DNA of 64,000 nucleotides from Mycolicibacterium goodii (GCF_001187505.1 NZ_CP012150.1:1178001-1242000), one strand, 5' to 3'. Shown: positions 37,569 to 46,891, numbered from the stretch's first letter. Translations and numbers: made by a program. Notes: generated by a model not told the origin, from the letters alone.

Positions 37569-37612
37569 CCGGTCGGCATCAACCGGTGAATCCCTGACCC
37601 GATGCCGACCGG
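37569..37612 (+). terminator. Strong hairpin after the permease
   Basis: CCGGTCGGCATC (37569-37580) is fully complementary to GATGCCGACCGG (37601-37612), with a 20-nt loop. An outer CGCCAC/GTGGCG pair adds to it. It lies 12 bp after the permease stop and likely ends the operon, although no U-tract follows. The rest of the 160-bp gap contains no gene. Confidence 0.65.
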
Positions 37613-37716
37613 TCGTGGCGCAGGTCGGCGGGACGTGCGGCGGGGTTCCGCACCGCTGCCACTGAACGGCAGCCCGGGATCGACTTGTCCCGGTGTGTCC
37701 TTCTAGCTTCGTATTC

Positions 37717-38577
37717 ATGCCGGACACCCCGCCCTCAGCCAGCCCTGCCCACCTGTCGATGGGCGCCATCAGTTTCCGGGACCGGCCCTTTCCCGACATC
37801 GTCCACGCCGCTTCTTCGAGCGGTTTCACCGGTATCGGCCTCACCGTGGGCCAGTGCGTATCCGCCCTGGAACGAGGCATCGGACTCGACGAAATCGGCC
37901 GACGAGTGGCCGACGCGGGGCTGCGCGTCGCCGAACTCGAACTGATCCGACTGGGCGACGGGGGCCCGGTGCGGCACGCGAACTCTCTGGTCGAGGATCT
38001 CAGCCGCACGCTGAACCCCGATCGGGTTCACGTCGCCGCCTTCGCCGGTGAATACTCACGCATCCTCGCCGAGTTCGCGGCGGTTTGTGAGCGGCTGCAC
38101 CCGACGCCGGTCGCCTTCGAGTTCATGCCCTACAGCCAAGTCACGAACGTCCGGCAGGCGGTGGACCTGGCCAACAGCACCGGCGCTGCCAACGCCAGGG
38201 TGCTCCTGGATGTGGTCCACTTCTTCCGATCCGGCGGAAACCCCGTGGAGATCACCGGTGATCTTCTCGAACACATTGCGGCCATACAGCTTTCGGATGT
38301 CACCGACCGCCATGGCGTACAGCTCTCCCGCGAGGCCCGGCATCTGCGCACCTACCCCGGCAGGGGCACGTTGGACATCGTCGGGTTCCTGGATGCGATC
38401 GGCGCAGCAACCACGACGTTGCCTCCGGTGTCGGTCGAACCGATATCGGATGCGCTGGAACGTCTTCCGCTGCCCGTGGTGGCCGAGGAGATCATGTTCT
38501 CCACAGTGGGAATACTCGCCGAGGCGGGTTGGGTCATGCAGGACGGCCGGTTCACATTCGTCACGAGCGTCGGATAG
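37717..38577 (+). CDS. Xylose-isomerase-like TIM-barrel protein (IolE/IolI type)
   Basis: A 286-residue sugar isomerase/epimerase-superfamily protein. Likely metal ligands are in VAFEFMPYSQV (Glu), VLLDVVHFF (Asp, His), IQLSDVTD (Asp) and PVSVEPISD (Glu). A predicted cytoplasmic barrel, it is followed 11 bp later by a Gfo/Idh/MocA dehydrogenase, a common pairing in inositol and keto-sugar catabolism. It is not closely similar to the barrel at 34183. The ATG at 37717 has no good ribosome-binding site; the mRNA may be leaderless or short-leadered. Confidence 0.8.
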   Translation: MPDTPPSASPAHLSMGAISFRDRPFPDIVHAASSSGFTGIGLTVGQCVSALERGIGLDEIGRRVADAGLRVAELELIRLGDGGPVRHANSLVEDLSRTLNPDRVHVAAFAGEYSRILAEFAAVCERLHPTPVAFEFMPYSQVTNVRQAVDLANSTGAANARVLLDVVHFFRSGGNPVEITGDLLEHIAAIQLSDVTDRHGVQLSREARHLRTYPGRGTLDIVGFLDAIGAATTTLPPVSVEPISDALERLPLPVVAEEIMFSTVGILAEAGWVMQDGRFTFVTSVG

Positions 38578-38588
38578 AAGGGCAGATG

Positions 38589-39635
38589 ATGGTTGCGCAG
38601 CCGCTGCGTATCGGTGTCATCGGCGGCGGTGTCATGGGCACGAAACACGCCCAGTACATCGCCCGCGAGCAGGACGCGACCGTGGTGGGCATAGCGGATC
38701 CGTTCACCCAGACGTTGGCGAACCGTCTCGGTGTGCCGCACTACCACGACTACCGCGACTTGCTCCATGCGCCGGGCATCGATGCCGTCATCATCGCCAA
38801 CCCGAACAGCGCTCATGTCGAGACCACCCTCGCGGCGATCGAAGGCGGTATTCCCGCACTGCTGGAGAAGCCCGTGGCGGTCAGCGCGGCGGACGCCGCC
38901 GGTCTGGCAGCGGCAGTGCACGAATCGGGCGGTGTGGTGCTGGTCGGCCATCATCGCCGACACCATCCGGCGGTGGCGAAGGCCCGCGAGCTCATCGCCG
39001 GTGGGGCCATCGGCCGCCTCGTCGCCGTCAACGGGATGTGGTTGACCAGGAAGTCCGATGATTACTTCGACCAGCGGTGGCGTCGCGAACCGGGCGGCGG
39101 GGTGATGCTCATCAACCTGGTCCACGAGCTCGATCTGGCCCGGTACCTGTTCGGTGAGGTGGCCACGATCCAAGCCGTCAGCAGCACCGCCCTGCGCGGA
39201 TTCGAGGTCGAAGACACCGCGGCCGTCGTCGTCAGATTCACCAACGGCGCCATCGGCACATTCATCCTGTCCGATGCCGCTGTCGCACCATGGGGTTGGG
39301 ATCAGGCGACACAGGACGACGAGCAATTCCCGTTCACTCCGGACGCTCCCCCGTGGTCGATCGCGGGAACAACGGGATCTCTTTCGTTTCCGCAACTGCA
39401 GCACTTCTACCACGACGGCGAATCCAACTGGTATCGCCCACTGTCCCGGCGCTACGCGGCCATCGACGCCGGCGACTCATACACCCGGCAGCTGCAGCAC
39501 TTCATCTCGGTGGCGCGAGGTGAATCCGCGCCACTGGTCACGGTGGAGGATGCCGCAGTCAGCCTGGCCCTGGTCGAGACCGCGCGGCAAGCGGCCGAAA
39601 GCGGTCAGAAAATTGCATGTTCGAGCGCTTCGTGA
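38589..39635 (+). CDS. Gfo/Idh/MocA-family NAD(P)-dependent oxidoreductase
   Basis: A 348-residue oxidoreductase. The Rossmann motif GVIGGGVMGTKHAQYIAREQ is at the start, IIANPNSAHVETTLAAIEGGIPALLEKPVAVSA carries the EKP motif, and the second domain has the GGVMLINLVHELD block with the catalytic-type His. It probably oxidises a sugar, inositol or amino-sugar. GAAGGG precedes the ATG at 38589 (an ATG one codon earlier is also possible). It follows the isomerase-like barrel with an 11-bp gap. Confidence 0.85.
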   Translation: MVAQPLRIGVIGGGVMGTKHAQYIAREQDATVVGIADPFTQTLANRLGVPHYHDYRDLLHAPGIDAVIIANPNSAHVETTLAAIEGGIPALLEKPVAVSAADAAGLAAAVHESGGVVLVGHHRRHHPAVAKARELIAGGAIGRLVAVNGMWLTRKSDDYFDQRWRREPGGGVMLINLVHELDLARYLFGEVATIQAVSSTALRGFEVEDTAAVVVRFTNGAIGTFILSDAAVAPWGWDQATQDDEQFPFTPDAPPWSIAGTTGSLSFPQLQHFYHDGESNWYRPLSRRYAAIDAGDSYTRQLQHFISVARGESAPLVTVEDAAVSLALVETARQAAESGQKIACSSAS

Positions 39636-39701
39636 GTTGCCCGTGGCTACCGCCACCACCGGCGTCGACTCGACGTCCATTACCCGAGAAGGAGTCTGAC
39701 C

Positions 39702-40571
39702 GTGTCCTCGTCGCTTGCGCTACCCGTCCGCCATGTCATGCACCGGGTGAAACCCGACGTCTCATTGCATGCGGTTGTCATGGGTGCCGGTCCGGCGGTG
39801 TTCCTCATCCACGGCTTCCCGCAGACATGGCACGAATGGACCCCTGTCATGGAGGACCTGGCCCGCCACCACACCGTTGTCGCCGTGGATCTCAAGGGTG
39901 CAGGCGGTTCGTCCAAGCCTCCGCTCGGCTATGACAAGGTCACCATGGCCGCAGAGCTCGACGCGCTGCGCGCGGCGCTGGGCTTCGACACCGTTCAGGT
40001 GGTGGGACACGATATCGGCGCCATGGTCGCCTACGCCTGGGCCGCAACGCATCGGGATACCGTCACCAGGCTCGCGGTGTTCGACATCGCGCTTCCTGGA
40101 ACATCGGTGTGGGACAGTGTCGTCACCGATCCGTTGGCGTGGCACTTCGCCTTTCATCAGTGCCGCGACGTTCCGGAGTTTCTCATCGCAGGACGCGAAC
40201 GCGGATACGTCGAATACTTCCTCCGTAGCCGTACCGTCAATCACGACGCGTTCAGCGAGCACACGATCGAGCGTTACGCGCACGCCTTGGCTCAGCCCGG
40301 CGCGACACGCAGCGCGCTCGAGTGGTACCGCGCCTTCGCCCAGGACGACGCCGACAATCGCAGGCTGGCCGAGGACCCCCTGACCATTCCTGTCCTCGCG
40401 CTGGGCGGCTCGGATCGCTGGGGCCCGAAAATGCTCGACATGCTGGGCGAACTCGCAACCGACGTCACAGGCGGCTCGATCCCCGATTGCGGCCACTGGG
40501 TGGTGGAGGAGCGTCCCGATGTGGTCCTGACCGAGCTCGAGAAGTTCCTGCAGCGAGGCCCGACATCATGA
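39702..40571 (+). CDS. Alpha/beta hydrolase of the epoxide hydrolase/dehalogenase type
   Basis: A 289-residue alpha/beta hydrolase. HGFPQTWHEW forms the oxyanion motif HGxP, the nucleophile elbow is VGHDIGAMVAY with Asp instead of Ser, and the base is the His in PDCGHWVVEERPD. An aspartate nucleophile places it with epoxide hydrolases and haloacid/haloalkane dehalogenases. A tyrosine in EWYRAF may be the ring-opening cap residue. GTG start with GAAGGAG upstream. A second copy follows directly. Confidence 0.83.
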   Translation: MSSSLALPVRHVMHRVKPDVSLHAVVMGAGPAVFLIHGFPQTWHEWTPVMEDLARHHTVVAVDLKGAGGSSKPPLGYDKVTMAAELDALRAALGFDTVQVVGHDIGAMVAYAWAATHRDTVTRLAVFDIALPGTSVWDSVVTDPLAWHFAFHQCRDVPEFLIAGRERGYVEYFLRSRTVNHDAFSEHTIERYAHALAQPGATRSALEWYRAFAQDDADNRRLAEDPLTIPVLALGGSDRWGPKMLDMLGELATDVTGGSIPDCGHWVVEERPDVVLTELEKFLQRGPTS

Positions 40572-41437
40572 CGTCCCGCGCCGTGAACGTGGTTCACGAC
40601 AGCATGTACTTCGACGACGTGAAACTCCATTACGTCACGGCAGGCACCGGTGATCCGGTGGTCCTGCTCCACGGTTGGCCGCAAACCTGGTACGCCTGGC
40701 GCAAGGTGATTCCGCTGTTGAGTGCGGATTTCGCCGTTGTCGCGCCGGACCTGCGCGGGTGTGGTGACACGTCGAAACCGGCAGACGGCTACGACAAGAA
40801 GACGGTGGCCCGCGACATTCGCCGTCTGGTCGAGATGCTCGGTGACGCACCGGTTCACATCGTCGGTCACGATATCGGTGCTGCCGTGGCGTACGCGTAT
40901 GCGGCGCAATGGCCGGAGAACACGCGGACGATGACCTTCATCGAGAGCAGCCTGCCCGCCTTCGGCCAAGAGGAGCTCATGGACGTGGCCAACGGCGGCA
41001 GTTGGCACTTCGGTTTCAACATGGCCGGCGACATCTCCGAGGATCTGGTCCGTGGCCGGGAGCGGCTTTTGATCGAGTACTGGATGCGTCGCACGACCGT
41101 AGGGGTGGTCGATCCGACGTCGGTCGAGTCGCACGCCCTCGACGAGTACGCGCGGGCGATGGCACAACCGGGCGGGCTACGCGGCTCTTTCGCTCACTAC
41201 CGTGCCCTGCCCCAGGACCGCGCCGACAATCGCGAACTCGGCAGGACGAAGCTCACCATGCCGGTACTGGCGGTCGAAGGCCGCAGAGGCCAAGCGGGTC
41301 ACAGCATCTCGACCATGAGGAAGGTCGCCGCCGACGTCAGGACAGCTGTCATCGATCGTGCGGGCCACTACCCGGCCGAGGAGAACCCGACCGAGCTGGC
41401 CAAAGTGCTCCTGGACTTTCTCCGCGACGGTCGGTGA
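40568..41437 (+). CDS. Alpha/beta hydrolase of the epoxide hydrolase type (paralogue)
   Basis: A 289-residue paralogue of the preceding gene, with HGWPQTWYAWRKV, the elbow VGHDIGAAVAYAYAAQWP (Asp nucleophile), a cap tyrosine in AHYRAL and His in DRAGHYPAEENP. The ATG overlaps the previous stop (ATGA), so it was probably formed by tandem duplication and is co-translated. It is convergent with the LacI gene. Confidence 0.84.
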   Translation: MTSRAVNVVHDSMYFDDVKLHYVTAGTGDPVVLLHGWPQTWYAWRKVIPLLSADFAVVAPDLRGCGDTSKPADGYDKKTVARDIRRLVEMLGDAPVHIVGHDIGAAVAYAYAAQWPENTRTMTFIESSLPAFGQEELMDVANGGSWHFGFNMAGDISEDLVRGRERLLIEYWMRRTTVGVVDPTSVESHALDEYARAMAQPGGLRGSFAHYRALPQDRADNRELGRTKLTMPVLAVEGRRGQAGHSISTMRKVAADVRTAVIDRAGHYPAEENPTELAKVLLDFLRDGR

Positions 41438-41473
41438 CGTTCGCGCCGCAGGGTAGGTCGTGGGTCTGGGTCG

Positions 41474-42472
41474 TCAGGTGCAGCCACACGAATTGCGGTG
41501 GTGGAACGTCGTCGGCACGCGAATGTGTTGGGGTGCGGTCTCGTCGCCACCGATGCGGCGCAGCAGCAGTTCGACCGCGGTGGCACCGATTGTCTCGACA
41601 TCCTGTGCCGCCGCGGTGAGCTTGGGCTCGAACAGATCCGACCATTCGAAGTCGTCGTAGCAGACGAACGCGACGTCGGCCGGAATCGTCAGGCCCAGAC
41701 GGCGGATCGCCTTGAGGGTACCGATGGTCATGGCGTTGTTCATGGACACCACCGCGGTCGGCCGGTTCGCCCTCGACATCAACGCGTGCACCCCGCGTTC
41801 GGCGGCATCGGTGTTGGATTCGCCGTCGACGACCAGTTCGGGATCGAGGTCGACGCCGCGGCCGGCGAGCGCGGCGGCGTAACCGTCGAACCGCTCTGTG
41901 GTGGAGGAGATCCCGGCCAAGCCCCGCACCACCGCGATGCGCCGGTGTCCGATGTCGAGCAGATGCTCGGTCAACGCGCGGGCCGACGCGGTGTTCTCCG
42001 GGCCGACCTGGTCGCTTTCGATATCGGCTCCGCGGTCGATGAGCACCAAAGGTGTTCGGGTGCGGATGATCTCGGGCAGGACGGTCCGCTCCGAGCCGGC
42101 CGCGGGGGCCACGATCATGCCGTCGACCTTGCGGTCCAGAAGCGAATCGACCACCCGCTTCTCCGACTCCGCCTGGTCGTGCGAATCACCGACGATCAGC
42201 ACATAGCCGGCGTCCGACAGCGCCCGTTCCACGGCATAGACCAGGCTCCCGAAGTACGGGTTGGTCAACGCGGAGATCGACAGACCGACCGTGTTCGTGC
42301 GGCCGGCGGCGAGCGCCCGTGCGACGACGTTGCGCCGGTACCCGGTTTTCTCGATCGCCTCCTCGACGCGCAGCCGGGTCTCGTCGTTCACCTTGCGGGT
42401 GCCGTTGAGGACATGCGACACCGTGGATGCCGAAACGCCGGCCAGACGCGCGACGTCGTCCATCGTGGTCAT
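41474..42472 (-). CDS. LacI-family transcriptional repressor
   Basis: A 332-residue LacI protein: HTH MDDVARLAGVSASTVSHVLNGTRKVNDETRLRVEEAIEKTGYRRN at residues 4-48 with the hinge VVARALAAG, then the periplasmic-binding-like sugar-sensing domain. It is the last gene of the sugar ABC operon and overlaps the kinase stop by 4 bp. The likely targets are the two palindromes at 46892-46916 upstream of the binding-protein gene. Confidence 0.88.
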   Translation of the reverse strand: MTTMDDVARLAGVSASTVSHVLNGTRKVNDETRLRVEEAIEKTGYRRNVVARALAAGRTNTVGLSISALTNPYFGSLVYAVERALSDAGYVLIVGDSHDQAESEKRVVDSLLDRKVDGMIVAPAAGSERTVLPEIIRTRTPLVLIDRGADIESDQVGPENTASARALTEHLLDIGHRRIAVVRGLAGISSTTERFDGYAAALAGRGVDLDPELVVDGESNTDAAERGVHALMSRANRPTAVVSMNNAMTIGTLKAIRRLGLTIPADVAFVCYDDFEWSDLFEPKLTAAAQDVETIGATAVELLLRRIGGDETAPQHIRVPTTFHHRNSCGCT

Positions 42473-43119
42473 TGAAGTCGTACGATCCGGTCCGCTCGAC
42501 TCGCGGTCGACTCGATCAACTGGGCGTTGCGCTCGTCGGGGCCGAGGGCCCAGCGCTCGGCGTCCTCGGGGGATTTCCCGAATGCCTCATGGCGGCGCCG
42601 CAGCCGGTCGTGGCGGACCTCGGTCTCGAGCATCAGAAACCACACCTCGTCGATGCAGGCGTGTGCCTGCGGCCACGCATCGCGTTGCAGCAGAAGGTAA
42701 TTGCCCTCGGTGACCACCAGCGGCACCGTGGCGGGAACCGGAATCGATGAGGCGATCGACTCCTCGATCTCGCGGTGGAACCGGGGTGCGTACACCACCG
42801 GGTCGCCGACCCGCTGCGCCCGCAGGGTCGCGATCAACCGGGCGTACCCGCCGTCGTCGAAGGTGTCGTGGGCGCCCTTGCGGTCGCGGCGACCGAGGTC
42901 GATCAGCACCTCGTTGGCGAGGTGGAAACCGTCCATCGGGACCAGCACGGCCGTGTCGGATCCCAGCGCGGCGACGAGTTGTTCGGCGACGGTGGACTTC
43001 CCGGCGGCCGGAGCGCCGGTGAGGCCGAGGATGCGGCGTTCGCCTGGGACGACGAGTGCTTTCGCCCACTCGACCAGCTGGTCCAGTGTGGCCTCCTGCA
43101 CGTCCTGCACGTTGGTCAC
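42469..43119 (-). CDS. Uridine-kinase/phosphoribulokinase-like kinase (FrcK-like)
   Basis: A 216-residue P-loop kinase. Walker A LGLTGAPAAGKSTVAEQL is at about residues 28-45, followed by VPMDGFHLANEVL and VTEGNYLLL, the pattern of the PanK/uridine kinase/PRK group. The rhizobial fructose operon frcBCAK has a kinase of this type. The GTG start overlaps the PfkB stop (GTGA). It and the PfkB enzyme are two structurally unrelated kinases in one sugar operon. Confidence 0.82.
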   Translation of the reverse strand: MTNVQDVQEATLDQLVEWAKALVVPGERRILGLTGAPAAGKSTVAEQLVAALGSDTAVLVPMDGFHLANEVLIDLGRRDRKGAHDTFDDGGYARLIATLRAQRVGDPVVYAPRFHREIEESIASSIPVPATVPLVVTEGNYLLLQRDAWPQAHACIDEVWFLMLETEVRHDRLRRRHEAFGKSPEDAERWALGPDERNAQLIESTASRADRIVRLQ

Positions 43120-44060
43120 CGTTCTCGCTTTCCGATCTGCTCTTCGGCTGCCAGGCCGGAGAGTTTGCTCAGCCACGCGCGTGGCCCGACCACCGAACAC
43201 CGTAATGCCGCCACGCGTGACGAGCGATCGATGCGTTCGGCAACTGCGCTGTCCGGCCAGGTCGAATAGTAGGAATAGGCCCCGTGGAAGGCGTCGCCGG
43301 CACCCAGGGTGTCGACGACCCGCACCTCGGGCACCGCAACGGAACCTGACTCACCGCAGGACCACCAGGTGACGGGGTCGCCGCCGTGAGTGATGACCAC
43401 GGTGCGCACCCCGTCGCCGAGCAGGGCCGCGGCCGTGGCCGCCGAACTGTCGGCCCCGGGTGCGCGGAAGTCGCCGGAGCACACCATGTCCGAGACGTAC
43501 GGGACGAGGTCGGCCATCACCGGTTTCCACCGGCCGGCGTCGACGACGACGGTGATTCCCCGCGCTGCCGCGAGGCGCACGGCGGCACGGGCCATCACCG
43601 GGTGGTGACCGTCGACGAGAACCACATCGGCACGTGCCACAAGATCATCGAGGTCGTCCGGTGGTGATGCGTCCGACGTCACGGCGTCGGCCGAGACCAC
43701 CGACCGGTCGCCGGTGGATTCGACGACCGCGACGGACGAGACCGGCACCGTCCGGGTCGTCCCCGCAGCCGCGTCGACGACGCCGACGCCGTGCGCGGCG
43801 AGGTCGGCGCGGATCAGATCAGCAACCGGATCGTCGCCGAGGGCGGTCACCAGGGTCGCCTGCCCGCCCAATGCGGCGAAGGTGATCGCGGCGTTTGCCG
43901 CGGGCCCGCCTGCTGCGACGAATTGCGCGGTCGATGTGGTCTTCTCGTTCGCCTCAGGCGGTTTCGTGATGCGGTGGATGACGTCGAGCGTCGCCAGCCC
44001 AACGAAAACCCCGACCGGGGCCGCCTCAGGGCCGTCTTCAGAGACCGGCGCGTTCCTCAT
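43116..44060 (-). CDS. PfkB-family sugar kinase
   Basis: A 314-residue ribokinase-like kinase: GLATLDVIHRI and GGPAANAAITFAALGG at the start and the C-terminal catalytic signature VVDTLGAGDAFHGAYSYY. The family phosphorylates ribose, fructose and related sugars. The ATG at 44060 has GGAGG about 9 nt before it, which overlaps the end of the ATPase gene by 23 bp. It most likely phosphorylates the sugar imported by the ABC system. Confidence 0.85.
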   Translation of the reverse strand: MRNAPVSEDGPEAAPVGVFVGLATLDVIHRITKPPEANEKTTSTAQFVAAGGPAANAAITFAALGGQATLVTALGDDPVADLIRADLAAHGVGVVDAAAGTTRTVPVSSVAVVESTGDRSVVSADAVTSDASPPDDLDDLVARADVVLVDGHHPVMARAAVRLAAARGITVVVDAGRWKPVMADLVPYVSDMVCSGDFRAPGADSSAATAAALLGDGVRTVVITHGGDPVTWWSCGESGSVAVPEVRVVDTLGAGDAFHGAYSYYSTWPDSAVAERIDRSSRVAALRCSVVGPRAWLSKLSGLAAEEQIGKRER

Positions 44061-44817
44061 CGGTCGGCTCCTCCGCACCGGTCATGAGCGCGACGACCTC
44101 GGACATCGAGCGCTTCTTCGGGTCGACGACTCCGGCACGTTGCCCGAGTCGGTGGATGTGGATCCGGTCGGACACCTCGAACACGTGCGGCATGTCGTGG
44201 CTGATGAGCACCACCGGGATGCCGCGGTCGCGGATCGATTTGATCAGGTCGATGACCTGACCGGATTCCCGCACGCCGAGGGCAGCGGTCGGCTCGTCCA
44301 TGATGATCACACCGCGACCGAACGCCGCGGCGCGCGCCACCGCCACGCCTTGGCGCTGCCCGCCGGACAGCGTCTCCACGGCCTGACCCACCGACTTGAT
44401 GCCGATCTTGAGGTCGGCGAGGTGCTGCGACGCGTCCTGCCGCATCCTGGGCATGTCCAGCCGACGGAACAGCTTGCCCGCGACTCCTTTTCGCCGGATC
44501 TCGCGGCCGAGATACAGGTTGGACGCGATGTCGAGGGCGGGTACCACCGCGAGATCCTGGTAGACCGTCTCGATACCGGCGGCCCGGGCGTCACGGGTGT
44601 TGCGGAACGACACCGGTTCGCCGTTCATCAGGATCTGCCCCGCATCGGGCACGATCGCGCCTGCCAAAGCCTTGATGAGGCTGGACTTTCCGGCTCCGTT
44701 GTCACCGACGACCGCGAGGACCTCCCCCGAGCGCAGTTCGAAGTCGGCACCGTTGATCGCGGTGACGTTGCCGTATCTCTTGACGAGTCCGCGGGCTTCG
44801 AGAACCGGTGCACTCAT
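44038..44817 (-). CDS. Sugar ABC transporter ATPase (single-domain)
   Basis: A 259-residue ABC ATPase: Walker A VGDNGAGKSSLIKAL, signature LSGGQRQGVAVARA, Walker B VIIMDEPTAALG, then ISHDMPHVF. Unlike RbsA-type proteins it has one nucleotide-binding domain, as FrcA does, so it must homodimerise. ATG at 44817; the start overlaps the permease stop (ATGA). Confidence 0.9.
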   Translation of the reverse strand: MSAPVLEARGLVKRYGNVTAINGADFELRSGEVLAVVGDNGAGKSSLIKALAGAIVPDAGQILMNGEPVSFRNTRDARAAGIETVYQDLAVVPALDIASNLYLGREIRRKGVAGKLFRRLDMPRMRQDASQHLADLKIGIKSVGQAVETLSGGQRQGVAVARAAAFGRGVIIMDEPTAALGVRESGQVIDLIKSIRDRGIPVVLISHDMPHVFEVSDRIHIHRLGQRAGVVDPKKRSMSEVVALMTGAEEPTDEERAGL

Positions 44818-45827
44818 TGTGACCTCCTGCGCGCGAACTGATCGACCGCGACCGCCACGATCACCAGGATGCCGGTGGCGATGTTCTGGTAGAGGCTGTC
44901 GACGCCGGCCTGGGTGAGCCCGTTGCGCAGCACCGCGACGATCAGCATGCCCACCAGCGTGCCGACGACGCCGCCGCGTCCGCCGAACAGGCTGGTGCCG
45001 CCGATGACCACGGCGGTGATGGTCTCGAGGTTGGCGTTCTGGTACGCGTTGGGGTCGGCATTCGGGATGCGGCCCAACGCGGCCCAGGCCGCGATCGCGG
45101 CGATCACCCCGGTGACGAGGTACACCGAGAACAGCACCCGACCGGACTTGACGCCCAGCAGATTCGAGGCCTGCGGGTTGCCGCCGACGGCGTAAACGTG
45201 TTTGCCCCAAGCGGTTTGGGACAACGCGTACCACACGACGGCGTAGACCAGCAGCATCGCGACAACGCCGTACGTCGTCGAGAACGACCCGATGCGAAAT
45301 GACGTGCCGAGGAACGTCAGCGGGCCGGACTCCACGCGGTAGGTCTCCGAGCCGGCGAGCAGCCTGGTCCCGGCCAGGATCGCGGTGAACGTTCCCAGGG
45401 TCACGATGAACGGCGGCAGCCGCAGGGTCGTGACCAGCCCGCCGTTGATCGCGCCGAACGCCACACACACCAGCAGCGTGGCGCCCAGTGCGAGGAACGG
45501 CCCGCCGGCGCCGGCGGTCTGGGCCATCACGATCGTGCCGAACACGGCCACCGCACCGATCGACAGGTCGATGCCCGCGGTGAGGATGATCAGCGTCTGG
45601 CCAACGGCAAGGATGCCGACGACCACCGACTGTTGCAGGATCAGCGACACGTTCTGCGGGTTGAGGAACGAGTCCGAGATCGAGCTGAAGACGATGATCG
45701 CGATGACGAGCGCGACGAGCGGGCCGACCAGCGGTTCACGCAGGAGTGTCCCCACATGGAACCGCTTGGCCGCCGGTGGCGGTGGCGTCGCCGCCCCCGG
45801 GGTGGTGGTCACAGAGGTCTCGGTCAT
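44814..45827 (-). CDS. Sugar ABC transporter permease
   Basis: A 337-residue membrane protein of the BPD_transp_2 family with eight to ten spans. Conserved ILTAGIDLSIGAVAVFG and AVGGNPQASNLLGVKSGRV (the cytoplasmic coupling loop) are typical of ribose/fructose-type permeases. It lies 1 bp after the binding-protein stop and carries a proline-rich N-terminal arm (TTPGAATPPPPAAK). Confidence 0.9.
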   Translation of the reverse strand: MTETSVTTTPGAATPPPPAAKRFHVGTLLREPLVGPLVALVIAIIVFSSISDSFLNPQNVSLILQQSVVVGILAVGQTLIILTAGIDLSIGAVAVFGTIVMAQTAGAGGPFLALGATLLVCVAFGAINGGLVTTLRLPPFIVTLGTFTAILAGTRLLAGSETYRVESGPLTFLGTSFRIGSFSTTYGVVAMLLVYAVVWYALSQTAWGKHVYAVGGNPQASNLLGVKSGRVLFSVYLVTGVIAAIAAWAALGRIPNADPNAYQNANLETITAVVIGGTSLFGGRGGVVGTLVGMLIVAVLRNGLTQAGVDSLYQNIATGILVIVAVAVDQFARRRSQ

Positions 45828-45828
45828 C

Positions 45829-46827
45829 TCAGCCCCAGCAGTTCTGCTCGCCCCATGCGGTGTCCTTGGACTGGAGCCCCGGCATCGGCTTGTCGGTGAT
45901 GAGCTCCGACCCGGTGTCGTTGAACCCGCTGGGCTTGGTGCCGTCCTGGGCGAACTTGACCACGGCCTGCACGCCCAGCTCGGCCATCTTCGCCGGGAAC
46001 TGCATGACCGTCGCGCCGATCTTTCCGGACTTCACATCCGCGACGCCCGTGCAGCTTCCGTCGATGGACCCGATGGTGACCTGGTTTGCGCGACCGGCCG
46101 CCTGGATCGCCTGATAGGCACCGGCCGCGGCGGGCTCGTTGATGGTGTAGAGCGCGTTGACGCCAGGGGCGCGCTGCAGCAGGTTCTCCATGGCGGTCTG
46201 CGCCTTGGTCTGGTCGCCGTTGGTGTTCTCTTGGCCGACGATCTCCGGTGAGTTCTCGGTGAGACCGAAACCTTCGAGGAATCCGTCGTGGCGGAAGGTG
46301 TCGACGGTACCGCCCGGGGTTCCGTCGAGCATGATGACCTGGGGCGGGGTATTGCCCAGGGCCGCCCTGACCCACTTGCCCTGGCTGACGCCCGCGGCCT
46401 TGTTGTCCGTGGCGAAGGTGGCGTCCACGGCGTCCTCGGGGTCGGTCGCGGTGTCGAGCGCGATGACGACGACACCCGCGTCGCGTGCCTTCTTGATCGC
46501 GTCGAGCACGCCGGTGGAGGAGTTCGGCGTGATCAGGATGCCCTTCACGCCCTGACCGACCATGTTCTCGATGGCCGTGACCTGACCTTCGTTGTCGCCG
46601 TCGAACGCGCCTGCGACCGCGATCAACTGGGCGCCGTCCTTGTCTGCCTGCGCCTGCGCGGCCTCCCGCAGCTTCACGAAATAGGGGTTCGAGTCGGTCT
46701 TGGTGATCAGACCGACCTTGACGCCGTCCGAACCGGAGCCGCCGCAGGCGGTCATCCCGAGAACCAGCGAGCCTGCCATGAGGACAGCCCCAACCGTGCG
46801 GGTGTTTCTGGTGACCTTTCTGAACAT
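45829..46827 (-). CDS. Sugar-binding lipoprotein of ABC transporter
   Basis: A 332-residue periplasmic-binding-type lipoprotein. The signal peptide ends in the lipobox LGMTACGG (Cys28). The type I fold follows with KVGLITKTDSNPYFVKLREAAQAQA and GVDAIKKARDAGVVVIALDT-like motifs. The FrcB-like sequence and the operon suggest fructose or a related hexose or polyol; the ligand is not proven. It is the first gene of the six-gene minus-strand operon and has the LacI operators 65-89 bp upstream. Confidence 0.88.
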   Translation of the reverse strand: MFRKVTRNTRTVGAVLMAGSLVLGMTACGGSGSDGVKVGLITKTDSNPYFVKLREAAQAQADKDGAQLIAVAGAFDGDNEGQVTAIENMVGQGVKGILITPNSSTGVLDAIKKARDAGVVVIALDTATDPEDAVDATFATDNKAAGVSQGKWVRAALGNTPPQVIMLDGTPGGTVDTFRHDGFLEGFGLTENSPEIVGQENTNGDQTKAQTAMENLLQRAPGVNALYTINEPAAAGAYQAIQAAGRANQVTIGSIDGSCTGVADVKSGKIGATVMQFPAKMAELGVQAVVKFAQDGTKPSGFNDTGSELITDKPMPGLQSKDTAWGEQNCWG

Positions 46828-46891
46828 CTGGACTCCCTCGTCCCGGCGCGGCGCCGGGCGCGCCGCGTGCTCTGCATCACACTAGACTGCG

